Positions 43,678 through 52,145 of a stretch of 64,000 nt of DNA are shown one piece after another. The notes below the pieces were generated by a model. The model was given only the letters and a program-made list of their open reading frames with translations. It ran no database searches and had not been told where the DNA came from. The stretch is from Bacillota bacterium (lineage in GTDB: Bacteria; Bacillota; Clostridia; Christensenellales; Aristaeellaceae): the NCBI GenBank assembly GCA_023459275.1, contig JAEWVC010000034.1, positions 1-64,000 on the forward strand, in the 5' to 3' direction. Numbering within the stretch: the stretch's first letter is position 1; each line of letters opens with the position of its first letter. Position numbers and translations under genes: made by a program.

Positions 43678-45024
43678 ATGTTCCAAAAAATAGGGTCCGT
43701 CATATTGGCGTTGTTTCTCTTTCTTCCCTCCGCCGCTGCCGCGACGCTGCCCAAATATCCGCCCATTCCCAGTCTTTTGAGCGTCTCCGTGAAGGGAAAG
43801 GAAACAAAGCAGCAAAACGGTAGCATCCTAAGCGTTTATTCCCCCAGTACTGCCAACGGCGCGGTGACAAAGGACCTGAACGGCATCATCTCCGGGTATA
43901 TTGACAGGATCGCCCCCACCCTGCCGGAGGGAAAAAGGACGCCGGAGGAGTCCAAGCTGGACATCCGCTGCATCTATTCCCTGACAGGGGAATCCTGGCT
44001 TAGCTTTACAATCCTGGCCCGTACCGTTTATCACCGCCAGACAATGTCGGAAGAAATCACCACCCGTACCTACGACATGGAAAGCGGGCGGCAAATACAG
44101 CTTACGGATATATTTGATCAGGACAGCCCCGCCTGGGCGCTTCTGTCCGATGCGGTCAGGGCGCAGCTGGGCGCTTATTTCCCCGCCGATACCGCGCAGG
44201 CCGGCGCGCTGGACGCGCTTATCACAAGGGATGCATTGGAAAACGCGCCCTTTTCGCTGGGCGCTGTGAAGATGGAATTGCTCTATCCCGCCAGCCTTGT
44301 GTATCCGGGCCGTACCACCCTGATGCGGGTCAAGGTGTACTACAAGGATGTAAGCGGCATGATGACCGAAGAGGCCGCGAAGCAAACCGACAACAGCCGC
44401 TATCCCATGATCGCCCTGACCTTTGACGACGGGCCCCGGTATGTGGGCACGGTGGACTTGCTGGACACCCTGCAGGTCTACGGAGCGAAGGCCACCTTCT
44501 TTTTGATCGGCGACCAGATGGAAAAACACAGGGACGTGGTGCAGCGGGAGCATGATGAGGGCCACACAGTGGCCAGCCATACCTGGAACCATTACGATCC
44601 AAGAAACCTGACCGTGGAAGAGCTCTTTGCCAATAAAGCCCAGTTTGACAGCATGCTTTCCAGCATCACCGGGACAACCGCCCCCTTTATGCGCGCGCCG
44701 GGGGGAAGGTATCAGGAGTTTGTAAAAAGCGGGATCGGCCTGCCCCTGATCCAGTGGTCGGTCATCAGCGGGGACATAAAAACGGAAAAATACAAGGATA
44801 TTGCCCAGACCGTTTTGGGCAACGCCCGGCACGGCGGCATCATTCTGATGCACGACAGCAGGGACGCCACCGTCAAGTCCATGACCAGACTGCTGTCCTT
44901 CCTGCGCAAAAAGGGGTTTCTCTGTGTCACTGTGGAGGACCTGTTCGTCCAGAACAATATGGAGCTGCTGCCCAATACCGTTTACCGGGATGCCAACGGG
45001 TGGATTGAGACGGATGGGCTGTAA
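43678..45024 (+). CDS. Secreted polysaccharide deacetylase (NodB domain) with N-terminal PdaC-like domain
   Basis: 448 residues from the ATG at 43678. The signal peptide is MFQKIGSVILALFLFLPSAA. An N-terminal domain of about 220 residues (DUF4163/DUF3298-like: DLNGIISGYIDRIAP, MSEEITTRTYDMESGRQIQL, LTDIF) precedes the NodB domain with IALTFDDGPRY (catalytic Asp), SHTWNHYDP (metal His), MRAPGGRYQE (Arg) and IILMHDS (His). This layout matches B. subtilis PdaC-type enzymes that de-N-acetylate peptidoglycan. It acts outside the membrane. Confidence 0.9.
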   Translation: MFQKIGSVILALFLFLPSAAAATLPKYPPIPSLLSVSVKGKETKQQNGSILSVYSPSTANGAVTKDLNGIISGYIDRIAPTLPEGKRTPEESKLDIRCIYSLTGESWLSFTILARTVYHRQTMSEEITTRTYDMESGRQIQLTDIFDQDSPAWALLSDAVRAQLGAYFPADTAQAGALDALITRDALENAPFSLGAVKMELLYPASLVYPGRTTLMRVKVYYKDVSGMMTEEAAKQTDNSRYPMIALTFDDGPRYVGTVDLLDTLQVYGAKATFFLIGDQMEKHRDVVQREHDEGHTVASHTWNHYDPRNLTVEELFANKAQFDSMLSSITGTTAPFMRAPGGRYQEFVKSGIGLPLIQWSVISGDIKTEKYKDIAQTVLGNARHGGIILMHDSRDATVKSMTRLLSFLRKKGFLCVTVEDLFVQNNMELLPNTVYRDANGWIETDGL

Positions 45025-45041
45025 AAACATAGAAGTGCCAA

Positions 45042-45081
45042 GGAAAAACCGGGACGGGAACTTGCTCCGCCCCGGTTTTTC
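45042..45081. terminator. Bidirectional terminator
   Basis: AAAAACCGGG...CCCCGGTTTTT hairpin between the deacetylase (+) and epimerase (-) genes. Confidence 0.8.
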
Positions 45082-45087
45082 TTTGCG

Positions 45088-46143
45088 TCATTTGCCCTTT
45101 GCAGGCGCCGCCTTCGGCCACCGCTCCCTCTTCCCCGCGGGAGGGCCCTGCCTTTCCCGCTCCCACAAAACGATATCCCGCATGGTTTCCTCCACAGGGC
45201 GTACCGTGTACCCAAGCTCCTTTTTCGCTTTATCGCTGACAAACCAATCGTTGGTGTTCAGCGTATACAGGGAATACCTGGTAAACACGGGTGTCCTGCT
45301 GCGCAGCCCATCAAGGGCCTCCGCCAGGGGGGAGAAGGCGGCCACCAGCCCAAGGGGCAGCGCGATGGGGCGCCGTTTGATTCCAGCGGCCTTTTGCAGC
45401 AGGTCCATCAGCCGGCGCATATCGAAGTGCGCGTTGGACAGAATGTAGCATTCCCCCGCCCTGCCCTTGTCAAGGGCCAGCAGGCAGCCCATGGCCACAT
45501 CCCGCACGTCCACGAAATCATACCCTCCCCTGACGATGGCCGGGAGGCGCCCGTACAGGTAGTCCCTGAAAACCTGATTGCTGGGATTCCGGCCGTTGTC
45601 TCCGGGGCCAATGATGCCGCTGGGATGCACAATCACCGCGTTCAGGCCGCTTTTGGCAGCGTCCATCACGATTTGGCTGGCCTCCGCCTTTGTTTTGGCG
45701 TAGGCCCCCTTCACGCTGCCGCTGTCGAAGGCGTTCACCTCCGCGACGGATGTTCCCTTGGGCTTCTCCGGCAGGGCATGGACAGAGCTTATGTATAAAA
45801 GCCGGCCGGCCCCGCGCTCCCGGCACAGCTCCACGACATTTTTGGTGCCCTCCACATTCACGCGGCGGAGGTTTTCATTCACTTTTGCCGCAATGGACAC
45901 AATACCCGCCGCATGGATCACAAGGGCCTTTACATCCGCCGGAACATCAAAAAAGGGGCGGAGGGATTCCTTGTCCCGTACATCCCCCAAAACAACCTCC
46001 ATGGGAAGACCCCGCAGCAGGGAATCGTCCTCCCTAGGCAGCATCAGCGCCCGCACGGCGTCGCCCCTTTTCAGAAGCAGCTTCACAATCTGGCTGCCCA
46101 AATGCCCGAAAGCGCCTGTTACCAGGTAAAGCATCTTTGTCAA
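45088..46143 (-). CDS. NAD-dependent epimerase/dehydratase (extended SDR)
   Basis: 351 residues from a TTG at 46143, eight bases after GGGG; the ATG at 46134 is the alternative. NAD-binding VTGAFGHLGSQIVKLLLKRG, then GDVRDKESLRP, VIHAAGIVS and the catalytic Tyr/Lys pair in GAYAKTKAEASQ with Ser in YISSVHAL. Similar proteins are dihydroflavonol-reductase-like NAD(P)H oxidoreductases of unknown substrate. It is divergent from a TetR gene with a shared operator, so it is the probable target of that regulator. Confidence 0.85.
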   Translation of the reverse strand: MTKMLYLVTGAFGHLGSQIVKLLLKRGDAVRALMLPREDDSLLRGLPMEVVLGDVRDKESLRPFFDVPADVKALVIHAAGIVSIAAKVNENLRRVNVEGTKNVVELCRERGAGRLLYISSVHALPEKPKGTSVAEVNAFDSGSVKGAYAKTKAEASQIVMDAAKSGLNAVIVHPSGIIGPGDNGRNPSNQVFRDYLYGRLPAIVRGGYDFVDVRDVAMGCLLALDKGRAGECYILSNAHFDMRRLMDLLQKAAGIKRRPIALPLGLVAAFSPLAEALDGLRSRTPVFTRYSLYTLNTNDWFVSDKAKKELGYTVRPVEETMRDIVLWERERQGPPAGKRERWPKAAPAKGK

Positions 46144-46165
46144 AGCGAATTCCCCTTTCCAAATA

Positions 46166-46188
46166 ATAAACAACAAGTTGTTGATTAT
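46166..46188. promoter_or_regulatory. Probable TetR-type operator
   Basis: ATAAACAACAAGTTGTTGATTA plus a final T is a 23-base dyad with one mismatched pair around a central G at 46177. It sits just downstream of the epimerase promoter -10 and 124 bases from the TetR start. Confidence 0.65.
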
Positions 46189-46200
46189 CTTGCCTATTCT

Positions 46201-46229
46201 ATTATAATAATGAAGGGAAGCACGTACAA
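46201..46229 (-). promoter_or_regulatory. Epimerase gene promoter
   Basis: On the - strand, TTGTAC (46229-46224), 17 bases, TATAAT (46206-46201). The operator dyad lies 13 bases beyond the -10, over the start of the transcript. Confidence 0.7.
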
Positions 46230-46311
46230 CAGACAGGCTTTGCGAAACTGTAGGTAACCCGACAGAGTTTGCGGAAAGTGTACGATACGATTGTAAAAAG
46301 GGGGCGGCACG

Positions 46312-46887
46312 GTGGAAAAGGAAACGGACCAGCGGGTCAAAATGACGAGGATGATGCTGCGGCGCGGTTTGATCAGCCTGCTGGAGGAGAAGCGTCTGAA
46401 TGAGATCAGCGTGACCGAGCTGTGCCGGCTGTCGGGCATCAACCGGGGCACCTTTTATGCCCATTTCCAGGATATCAACGACCTGCACAGGAGCATTGAG
46501 GAGGAGGTATTCGGGGAGATTCAAAGGACGCTGAACGCCCACCCGGCCCATCCGACAGGTTTCCGGGCCGGGAAGGAGCAAAGCATCTATTACGCCGTGT
46601 ACGATTTTCTGCAGCAAAGCGGCGACTTCCGCAGCCTGCTGATGAACAGCCAGGCCTACAACCCGCTTTTGCAAAAGCTGCTGGCGGTGGGATACGGGAT
46701 TTTTGCCGCGGAATACAAAAGGCTCCACCCCGGCAAGGAGGAGGAGCAGATACGCTTCGTGTTCAATTTTGTGGCCGCCGGGCTTTTGAGCCTGCTGAAG
46801 GAGTGGATCGCCGGCGGGCGCAGGGAAAGCGTGGACGAGATGGCCAGGCGGACGGAAAAGCTGGCGCTGGCCTGCATCATGGCATAG
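46312..46887 (+). CDS. TetR/AcrR-family transcriptional regulator
   Basis: 191 residues from a GTG with AAGGGGG upstream. The N-terminal HTH is LLEEKRLNEISVTELCRLSG then INRGTFYAHFQDINDLHRSI, exact TetR_N pattern. The C-terminal ligand domain includes FNFVAAGLLSLLKEWIAGG of the TetR_C_7/DhaS-like type. It is divergent from the epimerase gene with a dyad operator between them, and most likely represses it until a small ligand binds. Confidence 0.9.
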   Translation: MEKETDQRVKMTRMMLRRGLISLLEEKRLNEISVTELCRLSGINRGTFYAHFQDINDLHRSIEEEVFGEIQRTLNAHPAHPTGFRAGKEQSIYYAVYDFLQQSGDFRSLLMNSQAYNPLLQKLLAVGYGIFAAEYKRLHPGKEEEQIRFVFNFVAAGLLSLLKEWIAGGRRESVDEMARRTEKLALACIMA

Positions 46888-46905
46888 GGCGTTCCTTACG
46901 CCCCC

Positions 46906-48261
46906 TTACAGATTTGCGCCGTTGTCCGCGATGGTCCGCCCGTACCAATAGGCGGAATCCTTGGGGATGCGCTTTTGCGTGGCATAATCCACGTACACAA
47001 GGCCGAAGCGGTCGGCGTAGCCCTTGGCCCACTCAAAGTTGTCCAGAAAGCTCCATTGGAAGTAGCCCGCCAGGGGGATGCCCTCCTGCGCGGCCCGGCG
47101 GTATGCAAGCAGGTACCTGTGCAGGTAATCGATGCGGATGGCATCGTGCACCGCGCCGTCCAGGTGGACGGCATCCAGGCCGGCCATGCCGTTTTCCGTA
47201 ATGAGAATGGGCGTGTGATACCTTTCGTACAGGAATTTGGGTCCCCAGTACAGGCATTCCGGGGTAATGGGCCATTCCACGGCGGTCTTGGCTATCCCCT
47301 CGGGATTTTTCTCTTTTTCCGGGCCGTTCTCCCCCGCTTTGACGGAAAGGCCCTGGTAAATATTCTGGCCGTACCAGTCCAGCTTCTGATGCATGATGGG
47401 CAAGTCCTTTTCAAAACCCTGGGGAAGATGCTGCCCAAAAAGCCTGAGGCCATCCTCCGGATAGCGGCCCAGCATCACCGGGTCGCTCCACCAGGAGGTG
47501 GAAAAAGACCACTGGCCGGGATCGGGACTGACGGAAAAATAGAAGTCCCTGGCCGCCTGAATGTCCCTGGGGTCCTCCGACACGGGGCAGGCCGGGGCGG
47601 AGCAGGGCGCATAGCCCACACGGACGTCCTTTACCGCATCCCGCAGCACGGAAACCGCCAGGCCGTGGGCTTTCATCACCTGATGGGACATGCGCACAAG
47701 CGTGCGGATGGGCATTTTGAGGCCCGGCGCGTGGATCCCCAGGCCGTAGCCCAAGCCGATGAAGCATTGCGGCTCGTTGAGCGTAAGAAACCCTTTCACC
47801 CGGTCCCCGAAGCGCTTGGCCAGCAGCGCGGCATACTCCGCAAACCAATGCGGGCTGTCCGGGTTCAGCCAGGCGCCCCTGTCCTGCAGCGCATCCGGGT
47901 ATTCCCAGTGGAACAGCGTCATCATGGGGGTGATGCCGTTTTCAAGCAGGCAATCGATCAGCCTGTCATAAAAGGCGAGGCCTTTTTCATTGGCGGCGCC
48001 GGTTCCCTGGGGCAGCACCCTGGGCCAGTTGACGGAAAAGCGGTAGGCCTTGATCCCCAAGGAGGCCATCAGCCGCACATCCTCCCGGAATAAACGGTAA
48101 TGATCGCAGGCCACATCCCCCGTATGCCCCTCAAACACCGCGCCGGGCTCCCTGCAGAACAGGTCCCAGACGCTTAGCCCCTTGCCGTCCGCATAGGCCG
48201 CGCCTTCCACCTGATAGGATGAGGCGGCTGCGCCCCAGATGAAATCCTTTGAAAATCCCAT
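46906..48261 (-). CDS. GH1 beta-glucosidase
   Basis: 451 residues from the ATG at 48261, with GGGGAGG eight bases upstream; the open frame extends to 48345. GH1 motifs: FIWGAAASSYQVEGAAYADG, YRFSVNWPRVLP, acid/base Glu in FLTLNEPQC and nucleophile Glu in ILITENGMA. There is no signal peptide, so it is cytoplasmic. It hydrolyses beta-glucosides, or phospho-beta-glucosides if a PTS partner exists elsewhere. It lies 80 bases after the kinase gene on the same strand, so it may belong to that transcript. Confidence 0.93.
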   Translation of the reverse strand: MGFSKDFIWGAAASSYQVEGAAYADGKGLSVWDLFCREPGAVFEGHTGDVACDHYRLFREDVRLMASLGIKAYRFSVNWPRVLPQGTGAANEKGLAFYDRLIDCLLENGITPMMTLFHWEYPDALQDRGAWLNPDSPHWFAEYAALLAKRFGDRVKGFLTLNEPQCFIGLGYGLGIHAPGLKMPIRTLVRMSHQVMKAHGLAVSVLRDAVKDVRVGYAPCSAPACPVSEDPRDIQAARDFYFSVSPDPGQWSFSTSWWSDPVMLGRYPEDGLRLFGQHLPQGFEKDLPIMHQKLDWYGQNIYQGLSVKAGENGPEKEKNPEGIAKTAVEWPITPECLYWGPKFLYERYHTPILITENGMAGLDAVHLDGAVHDAIRIDYLHRYLLAYRRAAQEGIPLAGYFQWSFLDNFEWAKGYADRFGLVYVDYATQKRIPKDSAYWYGRTIADNGANL

Positions 48262-48341
48262 GAAAGGAACCTCCCCCGCCTTTGCGGATGTCATGATTTG
48301 TTCATTGTATACCGCGGCCTGCGCACCGTCAAGAAAGAGCT

Positions 48342-49925
48342 TCACCGGTAGTCGATGGCAAAAAGAGAACCCTTCAGCTGCTCCTCCGCCTGTGGCCGGA
48401 TCTCCTGGCTGAGGCTTACGTAGGTCAGGGCGGGCATCTCAAGGAGCGGGGACAGGTCCCCAATGGGGTTCATTTCAAGACCCAGGTCGGTAACCTCCTC
48501 AAGGCTTGCCAGGGGGGTTATATCGGTCAGCCCGCAATTTTTAAGTTCCAGGCGCCGAAGATGGGGAAAACGGCTTGCAAAGCTTGCGTCCTTCAGCCGG
48601 GGGCTTTCCACCCAAAGCTCCTCAAGATCTTCCATCCCGTTGAGCACGGTGATATTGGACGCGGTGATCTGGCAGGCCACCAGGGTCAGCACCCGGAGCC
48701 TGACAAGGCCGCCCAGCGGGGTAAAATCGTAGATTCCGCTGTTCCCGTTCAGACGAAGCTCCGTAAGGTTTGTAAGGCCGGCCAGCGGCGAAAGGTCCGC
48801 GATATCATTCCACTCAAGGTTCAAGGCCCGCAAGCCTGAAAAGCGGGCCAGGGCGCTGATGTCCGTGATCTTTACTTCCCCCGGCGCATCCGGGGCGCTC
48901 AGCCCGGCGTTAAGCTTAACCAGGGAGGCGGCCCGGCCGGCGCTGATGATGCCCTCCGGCTGGTTGAGTGCCGCCCGGACCTTGTTTACAAGCGCCCCGT
49001 CCTGAAAGTACACCGCCTGGGCGCTGTCCAGCGCATTGCTGAAAACAGGCACCCGGAGGGGGGTATACCGCCCAGCGGCAAAGCCGGCAAGAAACAGCAC
49101 CGCGGCGGCCAGCACCGCCGCCGTGGCCAGGGCGGTTTTTTGTACCGTCCGCTTTTCATAGCGAAGCAGCGCCTTTTTCATTTTCAGCGGGCTTTGATAC
49201 CGTTGGTCCGGGTCAAAGGCGGCGCACTTGGCAATGATCCTGCGAAGCTCCGGCTGCCGTACGCGCTTTATCCCGGAGACACGGTCGCTGTCCCCGGTGA
49301 CCAGCCACAAAAGCAGCATCCCCAGCGCGTAGATATCCGTCCGGCCATCCGTTTGGGCAAATCCGAACTGCTCCGGCGGGGAAAAGCGCTGCGTGCCCAG
49401 GCAGACCGTATCCCCGGCGGCGCCCTTGACATACGCCCTGGCGATGGAAAAATCGATGAGCGTCAGCCGCCCCGTCTCCGTGTCCCTGATGACGTTGGAA
49501 GGCTTGATGTCCCGGTGGATCACGGGAGGGTCCAGGCCGCCAAGGTAGATCAGGATATCGCACAGGGAAACGGCTGTCCGGACCGCCTCGCTTTCGGAAA
49601 GCGGCCTTTTGGCGTATTCCTCCAGCGTTTCCCCCGGCACATACGCCCGAAGAACATAGGCCGCCGTTTCATCCCGGATGGTTTCCACATAGGCAGGCAG
49701 GCCCGGGTGGGAGAGTTTTGAAAAAATGTCCTCTTTAACAGGAACGCCGTCCGTCCGGTAGACCTTGGCCACCACCAGGCTTTCGCCGGATTTTGCCCGC
49801 AGCAGATAGGTTTTGCAGTGGCCGTTGTGCGACAGAAGCTCCAGGGGATCGTATTTGGAAAGCAGCGCCTGCGGCAGTTCCTCGCTGTACTCTTTTAAAA
49901 AAGCCTCGGCGAAGGCGCTACTCAT
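48342..49925 (-). CDS. Membrane Ser/Thr protein kinase with leucine-rich repeats
   Basis: 527 residues from the ATG at 49925, which overlaps the upstream gene by eight bases. The kinase domain (about 35-265) has VVAKVYRTDG (Lys), VIHRDIKPSNVI and LIDFSIARAY (DFG replaced by DFS), followed by GTQRFSPPEQF. One membrane span lies at about 273-293. The extracellular part has leucine-rich repeats (LRALNLEWNDIADLSPLAGL, LTELRLNGNSGIYDFTPLGG). This places a cytoplasmic kinase under an external sensor or binding surface. The ligand is unknown. Confidence 0.85.
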   Translation of the reverse strand: MSSAFAEAFLKEYSEELPQALLSKYDPLELLSHNGHCKTYLLRAKSGESLVVAKVYRTDGVPVKEDIFSKLSHPGLPAYVETIRDETAAYVLRAYVPGETLEEYAKRPLSESEAVRTAVSLCDILIYLGGLDPPVIHRDIKPSNVIRDTETGRLTLIDFSIARAYVKGAAGDTVCLGTQRFSPPEQFGFAQTDGRTDIYALGMLLLWLVTGDSDRVSGIKRVRQPELRRIIAKCAAFDPDQRYQSPLKMKKALLRYEKRTVQKTALATAAVLAAAVLFLAGFAAGRYTPLRVPVFSNALDSAQAVYFQDGALVNKVRAALNQPEGIISAGRAASLVKLNAGLSAPDAPGEVKITDISALARFSGLRALNLEWNDIADLSPLAGLTNLTELRLNGNSGIYDFTPLGGLVRLRVLTLVACQITASNITVLNGMEDLEELWVESPRLKDASFASRFPHLRRLELKNCGLTDITPLASLEEVTDLGLEMNPIGDLSPLLEMPALTYVSLSQEIRPQAEEQLKGSLFAIDYR

Positions 49926-50382
49926 ACCGCCCCTCCTTGCCCAAAAGAGGCAGGAACAGCTCCTGCAAAAGGGCCTGGGCTTCCACAAAGCCGATGCCGT
50001 TGTTCAGGCAGAACAGGATCACCGCGTCCCGCTTGATTTTGGGATACAGATCACTCTTCCCCGCGGCACGCATCAGGTCCTGGGCCTGCGACACGTTCAA
50101 TCCGAAGCCGAAGGCAAGCTGGATCACCTTGTCCCGGGATGGCTGCCGCCGCCCGTTGAAAAGCTGGTGGCCATAGGTCCTGTCGATGCCGCAGCTTTTG
50201 ATGACATGCTCGCACACCAGGTCCTTTTCCCGAAGCAGCCTTTGAAGATACAGGTAAAACGGGAGCGTGGGATACGTTTCCTCAAACTTTTTCAGGATCA
50301 CATGGAGCGGGGCCGTGGAAAACAACAGCCGCGTGAACTCGCTGTTGTTCCTTGCAACGCCGGCGCAGTCGCGTTCTGTCAT
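49918..50382 (-). CDS. Helix-turn-helix-like partner of the kinase
   Basis: 154 residues. The middle part VIKSCGIDRTYGHQLFNGRR, PSRDKVIQLAFGFGLNVSQA and QDLMRAAGKSDLYPKIKRDA reads like a lambda-repressor-type HTH with its following helices. The N-terminal 60 residues are helical and unfamiliar. It is translationally coupled to the kinase gene. Proteins of this layout are often found next to Ser/Thr kinases in Clostridia and may be the kinase's substrate or a regulator. This is inference from position. Confidence 0.65.
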   Translation of the reverse strand: MTERDCAGVARNNSEFTRLLFSTAPLHVILKKFEETYPTLPFYLYLQRLLREKDLVCEHVIKSCGIDRTYGHQLFNGRRQPSRDKVIQLAFGFGLNVSQAQDLMRAAGKSDLYPKIKRDAVILFCLNNGIGFVEAQALLQELFLPLLGKEGRYE

Positions 50383-50475
50383 GCGCGGAACCCTCCAAAT
50401 ATCAAATCATGCTGTTTTTCGCCTTGTCCGCCATGTCTTGCGCACACGGCGGTTTTCCAGATTTCCATATGCTGT

Positions 50476-50504
50476 ATTATACGGGCACCGCCTTCGCTTG
50501 TCAA
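50476..50504 (-). promoter_or_regulatory. Promoter of the HTH-kinase-beta-glucosidase operon
   Basis: On the - strand, TTGACA (50504-50499), 17 bases, TATAAT (50481-50476): a consensus promoter, back to back with the one at 50513. Confidence 0.8.
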
Positions 50505-50512
50505 ACGTGCGG

Positions 50513-50541
50513 TTGACGGGTCGCCGGTTTTGTTTTACAAT
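50513..50541 (+). promoter_or_regulatory. Promoter of the DUF2232-rplI-dnaB operon
   Basis: TTGACG (50513-50518), 17 bases, TACAAT (50536-50541). Its -35 lies eight bases from the -35 of the divergent promoter. Confidence 0.8.
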
Positions 50542-50598
50542 GTATAGAACCCTTATGGGAGCCGCTATGCAAGGCGCGAGCCGAAAAGGAGCTGTCTC

Positions 50599-51669
50599 AT
50601 GGCGCATTATCCACTGGTACGCGCCCCCAAGCCGGCGCTTATATGGCCCGCAGCCTGCGTGCTGCTGTTTTGGGCCGTTTCGTATATTCCCGTACTGTTC
50701 CTCACCGTGTGTTTTTTCACGCCGGTGATTTTGGCGGTGTGCGGCGCCAGGGCCGGGCTTGTGCCCATGGCGGCGTGCGGTATGCTGGCGGTGGCCGCCT
50801 GCTATCTGCTGTTTGGACAGGCAGCCGCCGCGCTGGTGATGGCGCTGTATCTGTTGCCCTTTCTGGCGCTCAACGCCTTTTGCTTCCTTCGGAAGATTCC
50901 CTTCTGGCAGGCGGCCGCAGCGCACGCGGTGCTGCTGGCGGCCGTTCAGACCGCTATTTTGATGGTTTTTCGCCAAATGGTGGGCGGCGACCTGTTCATC
51001 GGCGGCGCCGACTATCTGGTGGACCAGGTGGCCGCGTCGCCCTACGGGGACCTGATCCTGATCCAGCTGTATCAATCCCGCCTGCTCAATGTACCGGAGG
51101 AGTTGGTCACCGGGCCCAAGGCGCTGCTGGAAGCGTTTTACGCCTCCTTAACCACCAGCCTGCTGACGGCCAGCGTGCGCACGGAACTGCTCAACGGCCT
51201 GCGCACCCTTCTGCAAAGCGCCCTGTACGCCCTCCTGCCCTCCACGGTGATCAAAAATGCCATTTTGGCGGGCGTATTCGGGATGGCGTTTCCCATCCTG
51301 GCTTTGCGGAAGAAGGCCGTTATCCTGATGGAGATGCCGCCCTTCTCCACCTGGCACCTAAGCCGCAGGGCGGGCATGCAGATGCTGGTGCTGGGACTGG
51401 GGGGCATGCTGCCCTATGTGGCCTCCAGCCAGGGCATCATGCTGGCCGGCAACATGATGGGCGCGGCGTTCTCCACGGTGTTTGCGATCCAGGGTGCGGC
51501 CTTGCTGGACTTTGTTCAGAAAAAGAACGGCACCCGCCGCTTCTGGCGCAGGGTATGGCCATGCCTGATCTACCTGATGGTGCCAACACTGCTGATGATC
51601 ATGGGCATAGCGGACCAGTTTATGAACATCCGGGGAGTACGTGTTCCAAAAGATAAGGAGGAAAGCTGA
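50599..51669 (+). CDS. DUF2232 membrane protein (YybS-like)
   Basis: 356 residues, AAGGAG upstream of the ATG. About eight hydrophobic segments; DUF2232 pattern with RAGLVPMAACGMLAVAACYL, LPFLALNAFCFL and SRRAGMQMLVLGLGGMLPYV. It sits directly before rplI and dnaB, the arrangement in which YybS occurs in B. subtilis and Clostridia. The function is not established; a transport-component role has been proposed for the family on sequence grounds. It ends one base before the rplI start. Confidence 0.85.
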   Translation: MAHYPLVRAPKPALIWPAACVLLFWAVSYIPVLFLTVCFFTPVILAVCGARAGLVPMAACGMLAVAACYLLFGQAAAALVMALYLLPFLALNAFCFLRKIPFWQAAAAHAVLLAAVQTAILMVFRQMVGGDLFIGGADYLVDQVAASPYGDLILIQLYQSRLLNVPEELVTGPKALLEAFYASLTTSLLTASVRTELLNGLRTLLQSALYALLPSTVIKNAILAGVFGMAFPILALRKKAVILMEMPPFSTWHLSRRAGMQMLVLGLGGMLPYVASSQGIMLAGNMMGAAFSTVFAIQGAALLDFVQKKNGTRRFWRRVWPCLIYLMVPTLLMIMGIADQFMNIRGVRVPKDKEES

Positions 51670-51670
51670 T

Positions 51671-52123
51671 ATGAAGGTTATTTTGCTGGCGGACGTGAAG
51701 GGCACCGGCGCAAAGGATGAAATCATCAACGTATCCGACGGGTTCGCACGCAACTATCTGTTCCCCCGCAAATGGGCCATGGAGGCCACGCCCGCCGCGC
51801 TGAAGGAAGCCCAGCGCAAGCGGGAAGCGGAGGCGAAACAGGAGGCGGAGCGCAAGGCGGAGGCCCAGGCCAAAGCCCACCTGCTCAACGGCAAGGTGAT
51901 CACGCTTACCGCCAGGTGCGGCGAAAAGGGCAGGCTGTACGGCAGCATCACCTCCCAGGAAATCGCCGACGGGCTGCGCGAGCAGCACGGCGTGGAAGTG
52001 GACAAGCGTAAAATCGAGCTTTCGGAGCCCATCCGCCACACCGGGGATACGGAGGTCACCGTCTGGGTGTACCCCGGCATCACCACCGCCATGAAGGTGC
52101 ATGTTGACGCCGCCGAAAAATAG
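51671..52123 (+). CDS. rplI: 50S ribosomal protein L9
   Basis: 150 residues from the ATG at 51671 with AAGGAGG upstream. The N-terminal domain MKVILLADVKGTGAKDEIIN, SDGFARNYLFPRKWAMEAT is diagnostic. A long connecting helix rich in Ala, Glu, Lys and Gln follows, then the C-terminal rRNA-binding domain (GRLYGSITSQEIADGL). It binds 23S rRNA near the L1 stalk. It lies between the DUF2232 gene and dnaB. Confidence 0.97.
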   Translation: MKVILLADVKGTGAKDEIINVSDGFARNYLFPRKWAMEATPAALKEAQRKREAEAKQEAERKAEAQAKAHLLNGKVITLTARCGEKGRLYGSITSQEIADGLREQHGVEVDKRKIELSEPIRHTGDTEVTVWVYPGITTAMKVHVDAAEK

Positions 52124-52145
52124 CCGGAATGCGGAGGTCACGCCC

